From assembly GCA_019235885.1 (NCBI GenBank), contig JAFAKB010000080.1:1-64000 (forward strand): a stretch of 64,000 nt of DNA, in the 5' to 3' direction. The notes under the pieces were generated by a model. The model ran no database searches and had not been told where the DNA came from. It saw only the letters and a program-made list of their open reading frames with translations. Each line of letters starts with the position of its first letter. The stretch's first letter is position 1. A program made the translations under genes and the position numbers. Source of the stretch: Candidatus Eremiobacterota bacterium. GTDB lineage: Bacteria; Vulcanimicrobiota; Vulcanimicrobiia; Vulcanimicrobiales; Vulcanimicrobiaceae. Positions 1-7,344 of the stretch are shown piece after piece.

Positions 1-148
1 CGAAGCGCGGCCGCAGCCGTTTTCCGCCCGCCGCGAGCATCCGCCGCACCGCTTCGGTGATCAGCTCGTTGTCGGCCCCGAACGAGTTGCGGAAGAAGTC
101 TTCGACCAGCGCGAGCAGATCGCGGCCGGCCGGCACGCGCTCGAGCAT
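1..148 (-). CDS. Polyprenyl diphosphate synthase, N-terminal fragment
   Basis: Only the first 49 codons lie in the window; the gene runs off the left edge. The visible protein begins MLERVPAGRDLLALVEDFF and contains the AAGGKRLRPRF segment. The GGKRLRP signature near residue 45 is the hallmark of the N-terminal region of trans-isoprenyl diphosphate synthases (heptaprenyl/octaprenyl/solanesyl type). The ATG overlaps the stop codon of the methyltransferase gene upstream (TGATG), so the two are probably translationally coupled. A side-chain prenyl synthase next to a MenG-type methyltransferase is the classic menaquinone arrangement (inferred role: making the quinone tail). The aspartate-rich catalytic motifs fall outside the window, so chain length cannot be judged. 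Confidence 0.85.
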   Translation of the reverse strand, partial: MLERVPAGRDLLALVEDFFRNSFGADNELITEAVRRMLAAGGKRLRPRF

Positions 149-858
149 CAGGCGACCCCGACGTGGATCGCGATCGCGCCGAACCCGAGCCGGATCGTGC
201 GCACCTCGCGGAAGCCCGCGGCGCGGAAGCGTTCCGCGAGCGCGTCGGCGCCGGGGAAATTCGTCAGCGAGTTCGGCAGGTAGCGGTACGCCGTCTTCGA
301 GCCGCCGACGAGTCCGCCGACCAGCGGGACGATCCCATAAAAGTAGAAGCCGAAGGCGCGCCGGACCAGCGGGTTCGCGGGCTTGGTGACGTCGAGGTTG
401 ACGAAGCGCGCCCCCGGCTTGAGGATGCGCCGCGCTTCCCGCAGCGTCGCGAGCACGTCGACGACGTTTCGCAGCGAGAACCCCATCGTCGCGCCGTCGA
501 AGCTCGCGTCCTCGAACGCGAGCCGGGTCACGTCGCCTTCGACGAACTGCGCCCGGCCGGCGGGGTCCTCGCGCTTGGCTCGGCTGCGGGCGCCGTCCAG
601 CATCGGGGGCGTGAAGTCGATCCCGACCACCTCGAGTGACGGGTCGCTCCGCACGAGGTGGAACGCGAGGTCGCCCGTCCCGCAGCACAGGTCGGCGATC
701 CGCCCGCCGGGCGGGGCCGCGAGCTCGGCGATGGCGCGCCGCCGCCAGCCCTCGTCGGCGCCGGCCGTGAGCACCCGGTTCGCGCGGTCGTAGCGGGGCG
801 CGATCGCCGCGAACATCTCGCGAACGTAAGCGCCCTTCCCAGCAGGGTCGGTAACCAT
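148..858 (-). CDS. ubiE: Demethylmenaquinone/ubiquinone C-methyltransferase (MenG/UbiE)
   Basis: This is a 236-residue SAM-dependent methyltransferase of the UbiE/COQ5 family, which C-methylates demethylmenaquinone (or the ubiquinone precursor) in the last steps of quinone synthesis. Visible family marks are the N-terminal VREMFAAIAPRYDRANRVLT block, the SAM-binding DLCCGTGDLAF motif near residue 56, and GFSLRNVVD near residue 128. Length is typical for the family. The downstream prenyl synthase overlaps its stop by one base, so this is probably a menaquinone operon; no ubiquinone-specific gene is seen. An AGGAGG sits about 22 bases upstream of the ATG, separated from it by a hairpin (see the site at 861-907). 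Confidence 0.93.
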   Translation of the reverse strand: MVTDPAGKGAYVREMFAAIAPRYDRANRVLTAGADEGWRRRAIAELAAPPGGRIADLCCGTGDLAFHLVRSDPSLEVVGIDFTPPMLDGARSRAKREDPAGRAQFVEGDVTRLAFEDASFDGATMGFSLRNVVDVLATLREARRILKPGARFVNLDVTKPANPLVRRAFGFYFYGIVPLVGGLVGGSKTAYRYLPNSLTNFPGADALAERFRAAGFREVRTIRLGFGAIAIHVGVA

Positions 859-860
859 CT

Positions 861-907
861 GGGTCCGCTTACGCGGACCCCTCCTGGGCCCCTGGACGGG
901 GGCCCAG
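861..907 (-). promoter_or_regulatory. Shine-Dalgarno sequence held between two hairpins upstream of menG/ubiE
   Basis: Read on the minus strand, a 9-bp stem (884-892 with 899-907, loop of 6) is followed by AGGAGG (880-885). Next comes a perfect 8-bp stem (861-868 with 873-880) closed by a GTAA tetraloop of the GNRA type, then AG and the ATG at 858. The AGGAGG shares bases with both stems. Folding the second hairpin would bring the distant ribosome-binding site next to the start codon, while unfolding would separate them. Whether this is regulatory or merely structural is inference. Confidence 0.5.
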
Positions 908-922
908 TCCGAAGATGGAAGT

Positions 923-1714
923 TTAAGGGGTCGGCGCCGCGATGCCGAGGCCTAGAATGCGGCGTGCGGTCGCGTCCGTTCGCGCGACGATCTCCGCGAG
1001 GCCGGTGTTGAAGAGCTCGGCGAGCGCGCGCGCGGTGTCGGCGACGAAGGCCACCTCGTTGCGCTTGCCGCGGTTCGGCGCCGGCGCGAGATACGGGCAA
1101 TCGGTCTCGAGGACGATCGCGTCGAGTCCCACGGCTTGCACCGCCTCGCGCAGCGAGTGTGCGGTCTTGAACGTCACCACGCCGCCGATGCCGAGCACGA
1201 GGCCGAACTCGTCGACGAACGTGCGCGCTTGAGCGTCATCGCCGGTGAAGCAGTGGACGATTCCGCGCTGCGCGCGCGGATCGTAACCGTCGCGCAGCGC
1301 GGCGACGAAGTCGTCGTGCGCGTCGCGCTGGTGGAAGACGAGCGGAAGCGCGCGCGCGCGCGCGTACGCGAGCTGCCGCGCGAAGACGTCGCGTTGCACG
1401 TCGCGCGGGCTGTGATCGTAGTAGTAGTCGAGTCCGGTCTCGCCGACGGCGACGATCCGCGCGCCGTAGCGCGCGCGCAGCGCGTCGAACGCCGCCGCGA
1501 GATCGGCCGGCGCGTCCTTCGCCTCGTGCGGGTGGATACCGACCGTCGCGGCGAGCCCGTATTTCTCAGCGACCTCGCAGGCCCGGCGGCTATCCTCCAC
1601 GTCGCAGCCGACCGTGACGACCGCGTCGACACCGCGCTCGCGCGCTCGCGCCAGCATCGCCTCGCGATCCGCGTCGAACTTCCGGTCGTGGACGTGGGCG
1701 TGCGTGTCGATCAT
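923..1714 (-). CDS. tatD: TatD family metal-dependent hydrolase/DNase
   Basis: A 263-residue protein of the TatD/YcfH amidohydrolase-fold family, Mg/Mn-dependent nucleases often annotated as 3'-5' DNases. The metal ligands are visible in order: THAH at residues 4-7, the glutamate in VAVGETGLDYYY, HQRDAH, HCFTGD and ETDCPYLAP. Start (MIDTHAHVHD) and length match the family exactly. It lies immediately upstream of menG on the same strand with 64 bases between that contain paired hairpins. It diverges from the Pro-rich gene at 1734 with only 19 bases between the starts. TatD is usually a housekeeping gene and often follows metG, as it nearly does here. Confidence 0.93.
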   Translation of the reverse strand: MIDTHAHVHDRKFDADREAMLARARERGVDAVVTVGCDVEDSRRACEVAEKYGLAATVGIHPHEAKDAPADLAAAFDALRARYGARIVAVGETGLDYYYDHSPRDVQRDVFARQLAYARARALPLVFHQRDAHDDFVAALRDGYDPRAQRGIVHCFTGDDAQARTFVDEFGLVLGIGGVVTFKTAHSLREAVQAVGLDAIVLETDCPYLAPAPNRGKRNEVAFVADTARALAELFNTGLAEIVARTDATARRILGLGIAAPTP

Positions 1715-1733
1715 GGTGAAGCCTTAACCCTCC

Positions 1734-2753
1734 GTGCGGATGTTCCCCGAGCGCGCCGACGCCCGTCGCCGCCCGATCCTGACCCTGGCAATCACGATCT
1801 CGCTGCTGCTGCACCTCGCCGGCGCCGGCACCTGGCTGTACTTCAACCGCCAGCTGCAGCCGCTCGTCGCGAAGCTCTTCCCGCAGCCGTCGCCGACGCC
1901 GGAGATCGTCGCGCTCTCCGACGCGATCACGATCGAGAAGCGCACGGTCCCCCGGCCGTCGCGCCGCTCGCGGCCGCGCCCGGCGATGCGCCGGGCCGTC
2001 GCGCAGCCGCGGCCGCGGCGCGTCGTGCAACTTCCCGCACCGCTCGCGCCGCCGGTCCCCACGCTGGCGCCGCTGCCGACGACCGAGCCGACAAGGACGC
2101 CGACGCACGAGCCGACGACCGCGCCGACGTATCGGCCGCGGCGCGGCACGATCCACCACCCGCGCGCCGCACCGACGCCCGAGCCGCAGCGCGCGCCGCC
2201 CGAAACGCCGCGGCCCGCCCACGTCGTGAAGCAGTCGCAGCCGGCGGCGCGCAACGCGTTCTCGCCGCAGCAGATCGCCGCGCTCGACGCGCAGTTCCAG
2301 CGCACGATCGACGCCTCGCGCCGCTCGCTCACCGACGTCCCGCCGCAGCGCCGTCCGCCTGCGCGCAACCCGCAGCAGCAGCGCTACGAAGCGGTCATGG
2401 CCGGCACGCCGGAGATGTTCTACGCCGCCGCGCAAGGCGATTGCGTCGACCTCGAAGACGTCGTCACGCGCGGCCCCGTGCACGTCTACTACATTCGCTG
2501 CACGATACGCTACCCGGACACCTACTTCGAGAACGTCTCGTATCCGTGGCCGTACAAGTTTCCGGCGTCGGCCGATCCGTTTCAACTCGCGCCCGGTGCG
2601 CTGATCTTTCACGGCCAGGGTCCGCCGCCGGGATTCGTGCTGCCGCCGAACTTCGCGCTCTCGCGCGCGATCTGCACCTTCTACCGCGCGCAGTGCGAGC
2701 GGCTGATCGAGCGCGAGAAGGCTGCCGGCAACCAGCCCGCGCCCGGCCAGTGA
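1734..2753 (+). CDS. Membrane-anchored proline-rich, TonB-like protein of unknown function
   Basis: The protein has one N-terminal hydrophobic segment (about residues 15-37, LTLAITISLLLHLAGAGTWL) preceded by Arg residues. A long Pro/Arg/Thr-rich stretch follows (about 55-165) and then a more globular C-terminal half holding two or three Cys (QGDCVDLEDV, YIRCTIRYP, ICTFYRAQCERL). The layout resembles TonB-like energy transducers or other periplasm-spanning anchors, but no conserved TonB C-terminal motif is recognised. The start is either GTG 1734 or ATG 1740; neither has a good Shine-Dalgarno, so a leaderless message is possible. Function not known. Confidence 0.6.
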   Translation: MRMFPERADARRRPILTLAITISLLLHLAGAGTWLYFNRQLQPLVAKLFPQPSPTPEIVALSDAITIEKRTVPRPSRRSRPRPAMRRAVAQPRPRRVVQLPAPLAPPVPTLAPLPTTEPTRTPTHEPTTAPTYRPRRGTIHHPRAAPTPEPQRAPPETPRPAHVVKQSQPAARNAFSPQQIAALDAQFQRTIDASRRSLTDVPPQRRPPARNPQQQRYEAVMAGTPEMFYAAAQGDCVDLEDVVTRGPVHVYYIRCTIRYPDTYFENVSYPWPYKFPASADPFQLAPGALIFHGQGPPPGFVLPPNFALSRAICTFYRAQCERLIEREKAAGNQPAPGQ

Positions 2754-2757
2754 TGCC

Positions 2758-3327
2758 TTACGCGCGGTGGTGCTGCGTGCGGACCGCGATTCCCAGCGAG
2801 ACGATCCCGTAGACCAGCGCGCCGAGCCCGACCGCTATCCCGGGCGTGCGCAGCCCGCCGCGCGTATACCACAGCAGAGCGACGCCGAGCGCGATCAAGA
2901 CGATCCCCGCAAGCATCCACAGCCATGCGTCGCGCAGCCGGCCCGACGTCACGCCGGCGAACACGATCGTCAGCGCGCCGATCCCGAACGACCACTCGGC
3001 GATGGTCCACGTCAGCGCGATCAAGTCGCCGACGAAGCGGAACGTCACGATGCCGAGGGCGATTCCGACGAGTCCTTCGAGTCCGTGAATGAGCCACGCT
3101 TTGTCGCGCCCGGTCGAGCGCAGCGCGATGATCACGCGCGCGATCCCGTCGATCAGCGCAAAGATTCCGAACGCGCCGATCAAGAGCGTGGTGTTCGTGC
3201 TGTAGTAGATGGCCAGGCAGCCGAGCGCGATCGCGATGATTCCGCGCAACGCGATTCCGGCGCGGTGCAGCGTGTCGTTCGCTCCGGTGTGCGTGAGCGC
3301 GGACGGACCGGTGGTGGTGACGGACAT
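2758..3327 (-). CDS. HdeD-family (DUF308) membrane protein
   Basis: A 189-residue protein with about six hydrophobic segments arranged as paired helices, for example GIIAIALGCLAIYYSTNTTL, LIGAFGIFALIDGIARVIIAL, HGLEGLVGIALGIVTF and MLAGIVLIALGVALLWY. This is the typical DUF308/HdeD pattern. HdeD homologues are linked with acid resistance in enterobacteria; in other phyla the role is unknown. A strong AGGAGG (3334-3339) precedes the ATG and overlaps the region just after the metG stop, so it is probably co-transcribed with metG. It is convergent with the Pro-rich gene, ending 4 bases away. Confidence 0.85.
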   Translation of the reverse strand: MSVTTTGPSALTHTGANDTLHRAGIALRGIIAIALGCLAIYYSTNTTLLIGAFGIFALIDGIARVIIALRSTGRDKAWLIHGLEGLVGIALGIVTFRFVGDLIALTWTIAEWSFGIGALTIVFAGVTSGRLRDAWLWMLAGIVLIALGVALLWYTRGGLRTPGIAVGLGALVYGIVSLGIAVRTQHHRA

Positions 3328-3337
3328 GGCGTACCTC

Positions 3338-4858
3338 CTAAGCGGCGGGCGGCTCGATGCGCGGGAAGAGGGGTAGGCCCGGGGTCGTCTGCGTTCCTGC
3401 GGCGAGCCTTCCCCACACCAGCTCGTCGGACCAACGGAGCTCGGGCGTCCCGGCGAGGCCGAGCTGTCGCCACATCTCGCTCGCTTTTGAAGGCATGAAC
3501 GGGAACAGCAGCAGGCTCAGCCAGCGCAAACCTTCGCACAGGCCGTAGAGCAGCGCGTCGAGCTCGACGCCGCGGTCGTGCTTGTAGAGCTCCCAGGGCT
3601 TCTGCTCGTCGATCGCGCGGTTGAGCAGCGAGACGAGGTTCCAGATCTCGTCGAGCCCTTCACGAAAGCGCAAGCAGCTCACGTGCTCGTTCACCAGCGC
3701 CGGCAGGTCCGCGACACGCTCGGCGATCTCCCCGCCGTTCGGCTGCGGCACGATCCCGTCGCGGTACTTCTGCAGCATCGCGAGCGAACGGCGCAGCAGG
3801 TTGCCGAGGTCGTTGCCGAGATCGGCGTTGTGGCGCTGGCGCAGCTTCTCGAGCGAGATCGAGAAGTCGCTGCCGAACGGCGCCTCGCGCATCAGGAAAT
3901 AGCGCACCGAGTCGGCGCCGAACTCTTCGATCAGCGCGAACGGATCGATCACGTTGCCCAGACTCTTCGACATCTTCGCGCCTTCGACGGTGATCCAGCC
4001 GTGCGCGAAGACGCGCGCCGGTTCCGGCAGCCCGGCCGACCACAGCATCGCCGGCCAGATCAGCGAGTGGAAGCGCGCGATCTCTTTCCCGATCAGGTGC
4101 AACCCCGGCCAAAATGTGCGGAACAAGCCGTCGGAATCGTCGGGCCAGCCCAGCGCGCTGACGTAGTTGATCAGCGCGTCGTACCACACGTACAGCACGC
4201 CGCCGCCGGGAAGGGGAATTCCCCAGTCGAAGGACGAGCGCGAGATCGAGAGATCCTCGAGCCCTTCGTCGAGGATCGCCATCATCTCGTTGTAGCGCGA
4301 CTGCGGCCGCAGAAACTCCGGGTTGGCACGAAAGTGCTCGCGCAACCGGTCGCGGTACTTCGAAAGCCGGAAGAACCAGTTCTTCTCCGAGAGCCACTGC
4401 ACCGGCCGCCGGCACTCCGGGTTGGGGCAGCGCCCGTCGACGAGCTTCGCTTCAGGCCAGAACGTCTCGTCGTGCGTGCAGTACCAGCCTTCGTACACAC
4501 CTTCGTAGACGTCGCCGGCGGCGCGCATCTTCTCGAACAGCGCCAGGCACGCGCGCGCGTGGCGCGGCTCGGTGGTGCGGATGAAGTCGTCGAACTTCGC
4601 GTCGAACGCGGGCGCGAGCGCCTGCCACTTAGGCGCGAGCGAGTCGACGTAGTGCTGCGGCGTCATCCCGGCCGCGGCCGCCGCGGCGGCGACTTTCTGC
4701 CCGTGCTCGTCGGTTCCGGTCAGGGCGCGCGCCGGCCCGTGCGCGCGCGCCGCCCGTACCAGCACGTCGGCGGCGATCGACGTGTACGCGTGGCCGATGT
4801 GCGGCGTGCCGCTGATGTAGTAGATCGGGGTGGTGACGTACAACGGGCGCGGGGACAC
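3338..4858 (-). CDS. metG: Methionyl-tRNA synthetase
   Basis: A class I aminoacyl-tRNA synthetase of 506 residues that charges tRNA-Met. The HIGH-type signature is in TPHIGHAYTS (about residue 17) and KMSKS is in GAKMSKSLGN (about residue 298). A zinc-knuckle region runs from YCTHDE to CPNPECRRP (about 120-150), with the first CxxC pair reduced to C..H. Length matches the short MetG form without the C-terminal tRNA-binding (EMAP-like) domain. The start is GTG. Upstream, 49 bases separate it from rsmI; downstream, hdeD follows after 10 bases. The cluster rsmI-metG-hdeD reads as one unit. Confidence 0.97.
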   Translation of the reverse strand: MSPRPLYVTTPIYYISGTPHIGHAYTSIAADVLVRAARAHGPARALTGTDEHGQKVAAAAAAAGMTPQHYVDSLAPKWQALAPAFDAKFDDFIRTTEPRHARACLALFEKMRAAGDVYEGVYEGWYCTHDETFWPEAKLVDGRCPNPECRRPVQWLSEKNWFFRLSKYRDRLREHFRANPEFLRPQSRYNEMMAILDEGLEDLSISRSSFDWGIPLPGGGVLYVWYDALINYVSALGWPDDSDGLFRTFWPGLHLIGKEIARFHSLIWPAMLWSAGLPEPARVFAHGWITVEGAKMSKSLGNVIDPFALIEEFGADSVRYFLMREAPFGSDFSISLEKLRQRHNADLGNDLGNLLRRSLAMLQKYRDGIVPQPNGGEIAERVADLPALVNEHVSCLRFREGLDEIWNLVSLLNRAIDEQKPWELYKHDRGVELDALLYGLCEGLRWLSLLLFPFMPSKASEMWRQLGLAGTPELRWSDELVWGRLAAGTQTTPGLPLFPRIEPPAA

Positions 4859-4884
4859 GCCGCCGCTTTCGTCATCGTTGCGGC

Positions 4885-4929
4885 GTCACCCTGAGCTTTT
4901 TGCCGTATCACCCCGAGCTCGTCGAAGGG
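4885..4929. repeat. Dispersed 23-bp element: one partial and one full copy at the rsmI 3' end
   Basis: A full copy at 4907-4929 (ATCACCCCGAGC followed by TCGTCGAAGGG) and a truncated copy at 4885-4898 (GTCACCCTGAGCTT) lie between metG and rsmI. The same element recurs at 49532-49554 and 63391-63413. Here it supplies the last codons of rsmI (PSTSSG) and its TGA stop at 4908-4910. It has no obvious self-complementarity beyond short arms. Similar motifs are known to recur in many GC-rich genomes, but its mechanism is not known to me. Confidence 0.75.
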
Positions 4930-5759
4930 CTTGCGCGGCGGCGTTCGCTGGCCCGCGCGTAGAGATGGCGACGCTCGCCGTGGCCCGCGTCGGCGAGCCG
5001 CTTGGCGATCGCCGAGGTCGTCAGCCCTTCGGCTGTCAGCGCGTCGATCGCCGCGTCGAGCTCCTCCGCCGAAGGCGCCGCCGCAACGGGGCTCGCCTCC
5101 TCCGCGCGGCCTTCGACGACGAATGCGATCTCGCCGCGGACGGGGTCCTCGAGCTCGGCGGCAACCTGGGCGGCCGTGCCGAGGAGCTGCTGCTCGTGCA
5201 GCTTGCTGAGCTCGCGCACGAGGAAGACGCGGCGCTCCGGCGCGACGGCGGCCAAGTCGCCGAGCGAGTCGCGGACGCGGTGCGGCGCCTCGTACCAGAC
5301 CGTGGTTTCGCCGAGCGAGGCCCGAAACGCATTCCGCCGCTGGCCGCTGCCCCGCGGCGGAAACCCGGCGAACGCGAACCGCCGCAAGTCGAATCCCGAC
5401 AGGACCGCGGCGCAGACGAACGCCGCCGGCCCGGGCAGCACTTCGACCGGCACGCCGCCGGCGCGGGCCGCGGCAACGAGCGCCGCGCCCGGATCGCTGA
5501 TCCCCGGCGTCCCGGCGTCGGTGACGACGGCGACGGTCTCGGCGCGCGCGCGCTCGAGAATCGCGCCGGTCGTCGCGCGCGCGTTGTGCTCGTGGTACGT
5601 CCAGATCTCTTTCGTCCCGATCCCGAGCGCGTTCAGCAGCCGGCGCGTGACGCGCGAGTCCTCGGCGACGATCAGCGGGGCGTCGCGCAGGACGTCGAGC
5701 GCGCGCAGCGTGACGTCGCGGAGGTTGCCGAGCGGCGTCGGTACGAAGACGAGCCCCAT
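4908..5759 (-). CDS. rsmI: 16S rRNA (cytidine1402-2'-O)-methyltransferase RsmI
   Basis: A 283-residue tetrapyrrole-methylase-fold enzyme that 2'-O-methylates C1402 of 16S rRNA. Family marks are FVPTPLGNLRDVTLRAL at the N-terminus, VAEDSRVTRRLL, YHEHN, VTDAGTPGISDPG and EVLPGPAAFVCAAVLSGF. The start MGLVFVPTPLGNL was chosen because it matches the family; the frame stays open 75 codons further upstream, but that part lies inside the opposite gene. TGAGGACGG about 12 bases upstream can serve as ribosome-binding site. The ATG overlaps the ATG of the divergent gene by two bases (CATG at 5757-5760). The C-terminal residues and stop come from the dispersed repeat. Confidence 0.93.
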   Translation of the reverse strand: MGLVFVPTPLGNLRDVTLRALDVLRDAPLIVAEDSRVTRRLLNALGIGTKEIWTYHEHNARATTGAILERARAETVAVVTDAGTPGISDPGAALVAAARAGGVPVEVLPGPAAFVCAAVLSGFDLRRFAFAGFPPRGSGQRRNAFRASLGETTVWYEAPHRVRDSLGDLAAVAPERRVFLVRELSKLHEQQLLGTAAQVAAELEDPVRGEIAFVVEGRAEEASPVAAAPSAEELDAAIDALTAEGLTTSAIAKRLADAGHGERRHLYARASERRRASPSTSSG

Positions 5760-7026
5760 GCCGTCCGCTTCGCCGTCCTCAGGCGCGTCCCGCCGGATCG
5801 AGCTGCGCGGCCACATCCTGGACTCCGGGATCTTCAACCGCGTGCTCGGGATCCTCACCGACCACGAGCGCGCGCAGTACGTCATCGAAGAGTTCGACTC
5901 CGGCCGCACCAAGACCGATCCGTCGTACGCGCGGCTGCTGATCGAAGCCGACGACGCGCAGTATCTCTCCGAGCTGATCGACATGCTGCGCGACGCGGGC
6001 GCCGAGGTCGTCGACGAAGGCGACGTCGTGACCGAGCCGGCGCCGGCGGACGGCGTGCTCCCCGATCAGTTCTACGCGACGACCAACTACGAAACGGAAG
6101 TCCGCGAGCGCGGGACGTGGCGCGCGGTCGCCAATCCCGAGATGGACTGCGCGATCGTCATCAGCGACGGTGACCCGATCACCGTCGCGCCGTCCGACAT
6201 CAAGCAAGGCCAAGCGGTCGTCGTCGGCCACCAAGGCGTGAAGGTCTCGATCCCGCAGCGCGAGCGTCGCAAAGCGGTCTTCGAGTTCATGGCCAGCGCC
6301 GTCTCGAGCGAGAAGCCGCGCCACGCGCTGCTCGGCGAGATCGCGCGGGAGCTGCTCAAGGTGCGCGCGTCGGGCAAGCGCATTCTGCTGGTCGGCGGCC
6401 CTGCGATCATCCACACCGGCGCGGGACCGTATCTCGCCGAGCTCGTGCGCGACGGCTACGTTACCGCGATCTTCGCCGGCAACGCGCTCGCCGTGCACGA
6501 CGTCGAGGCGCAGTTCTTCGGCACCTCGCTCGGCATCAACTTGGACGACGCGTTTCCCGCCGAAGAAGGCCACGTCCACCACTTGCGCACGGTGAACCGC
6601 TTGCGCGCGGTCGGCGGAATCCGCCCGGCGATCGAGCGCGGGATGCTGACGGCAGGCGTGATGTACGAAGCGTACACGAAGAACATTCCGGTCGTGCTGT
6701 GCGGCTCGATTCGCGACGACGGCCCGATCCCCGAAGTGATCGCGGACGTCGTCGAATGCCAGCGCGCGATGCGCCGCTACGTGCCGGAGATCGGGATGGC
6801 GCTGATGGTCTGCACGCTGCTGCACTCGGTCGCGGTGGGCAACTTGCTCCCGGCGACGTGCAAGACGGTCTGCGTCGACATCAACCCGGCCTCGGTCACG
6901 AAGCTCACCGACCGCGGCTCGCACCAAACCGTCGGCATCGTGATGGACGCTTCGTCGTTCCTGCGTGAGCTCTCGCTCGCGCTCGCCGCCGCCGAAGGCG
7001 AAGCCCGCGGCGCCGCCGCCGGGTAA
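5758..7026 (+). CDS. TIGR00300 family (LOR/SDH-type) protein, ornithine cyclodeaminase/arginine dihydrolase-related
   Basis: A 422-residue member of the conserved LOR/SDH bifunctional-enzyme family (TIGR00300). This family shares its C-terminal part with cyanobacterial ArgZ/AgrE and with archaeal ornithine cyclodeaminases. Visible blocks include RRIELRGHILDSGIFNRVL at the N-terminus, DQFYATTNYET, GQAVVVGHQGVKV, LLVGGPAIIHTGAGPYLAEL (a Rossmann-like glycine-rich region near residue 205), FAGNALAVHDVE and the C-terminal CVDINPASVTKLTDRGSHQ. The catalytic substrate here is unproven; ornithine or a related amino acid is inferred from the family. No upstream alternative start is convincing, because the open frame to 5002 is the antisense of rsmI. 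The glutaredoxin-like gene follows after 8 bases. Confidence 0.85.
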   Translation: MPSASPSSGASRRIELRGHILDSGIFNRVLGILTDHERAQYVIEEFDSGRTKTDPSYARLLIEADDAQYLSELIDMLRDAGAEVVDEGDVVTEPAPADGVLPDQFYATTNYETEVRERGTWRAVANPEMDCAIVISDGDPITVAPSDIKQGQAVVVGHQGVKVSIPQRERRKAVFEFMASAVSSEKPRHALLGEIARELLKVRASGKRILLVGGPAIIHTGAGPYLAELVRDGYVTAIFAGNALAVHDVEAQFFGTSLGINLDDAFPAEEGHVHHLRTVNRLRAVGGIRPAIERGMLTAGVMYEAYTKNIPVVLCGSIRDDGPIPEVIADVVECQRAMRRYVPEIGMALMVCTLLHSVAVGNLLPATCKTVCVDINPASVTKLTDRGSHQTVGIVMDASSFLRELSLALAAAEGEARGAAAG

Positions 7027-7034
7027 AGGAAAGC

Positions 7035-7286
7035 ATGATCGACATCGAGCGCATCGAGCCCGGCCACCGCGTCGAGATGTACGTCTCGCCGAGCTGTCCG
7101 TACTGCCGCCGGGCGCGCGAGCACTTCGACGGGCGCGGCTATCCGTACGAGCTGCACGACGCGCAGAACGACGCCGCGCTGCGCGCGACGATGCTCGCGC
7201 TCTCCGGCGGCGATCCGACCGTCCCGGCGTTCGTCGTCGACGGCGCTTACGTGCAGTCCGGCTGGGGTTCGCCGCCGCGAGGTTGA
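7035..7286 (+). CDS. Glutaredoxin-like thiol protein
   Basis: An 83-residue thioredoxin-fold protein with the redox motif CPYC (SPSCPYCRRAREHF, about residues 16-29) and the cis-proline region TVPAFVVDG near residue 70. It is shorter than classic glutaredoxins and ends with GWGSPPRG. It likely reduces disulfides or transfers thiols in the cytoplasm (family knowledge). AAAGGA lies directly after the preceding stop and just before the ATG, so it is co-transcribed with the TIGR00300 gene. Confidence 0.85.
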   Translation: MIDIERIEPGHRVEMYVSPSCPYCRRAREHFDGRGYPYELHDAQNDAALRATMLALSGGDPTVPAFVVDGAYVQSGWGSPPRG

Positions 7287-7344
7287 ACGGTTCCGTAATC
7301 CGCGCCGGTCGGCGCGAGGAGAAGGGCAGGACGGAATCAGCAGT

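Noticed and set aside
5002-5757. N-terminal extension of the TIGR00300 protein
   Set aside because: This part is antisense to rsmI and has no family similarity; ATG 5758 is the better start.
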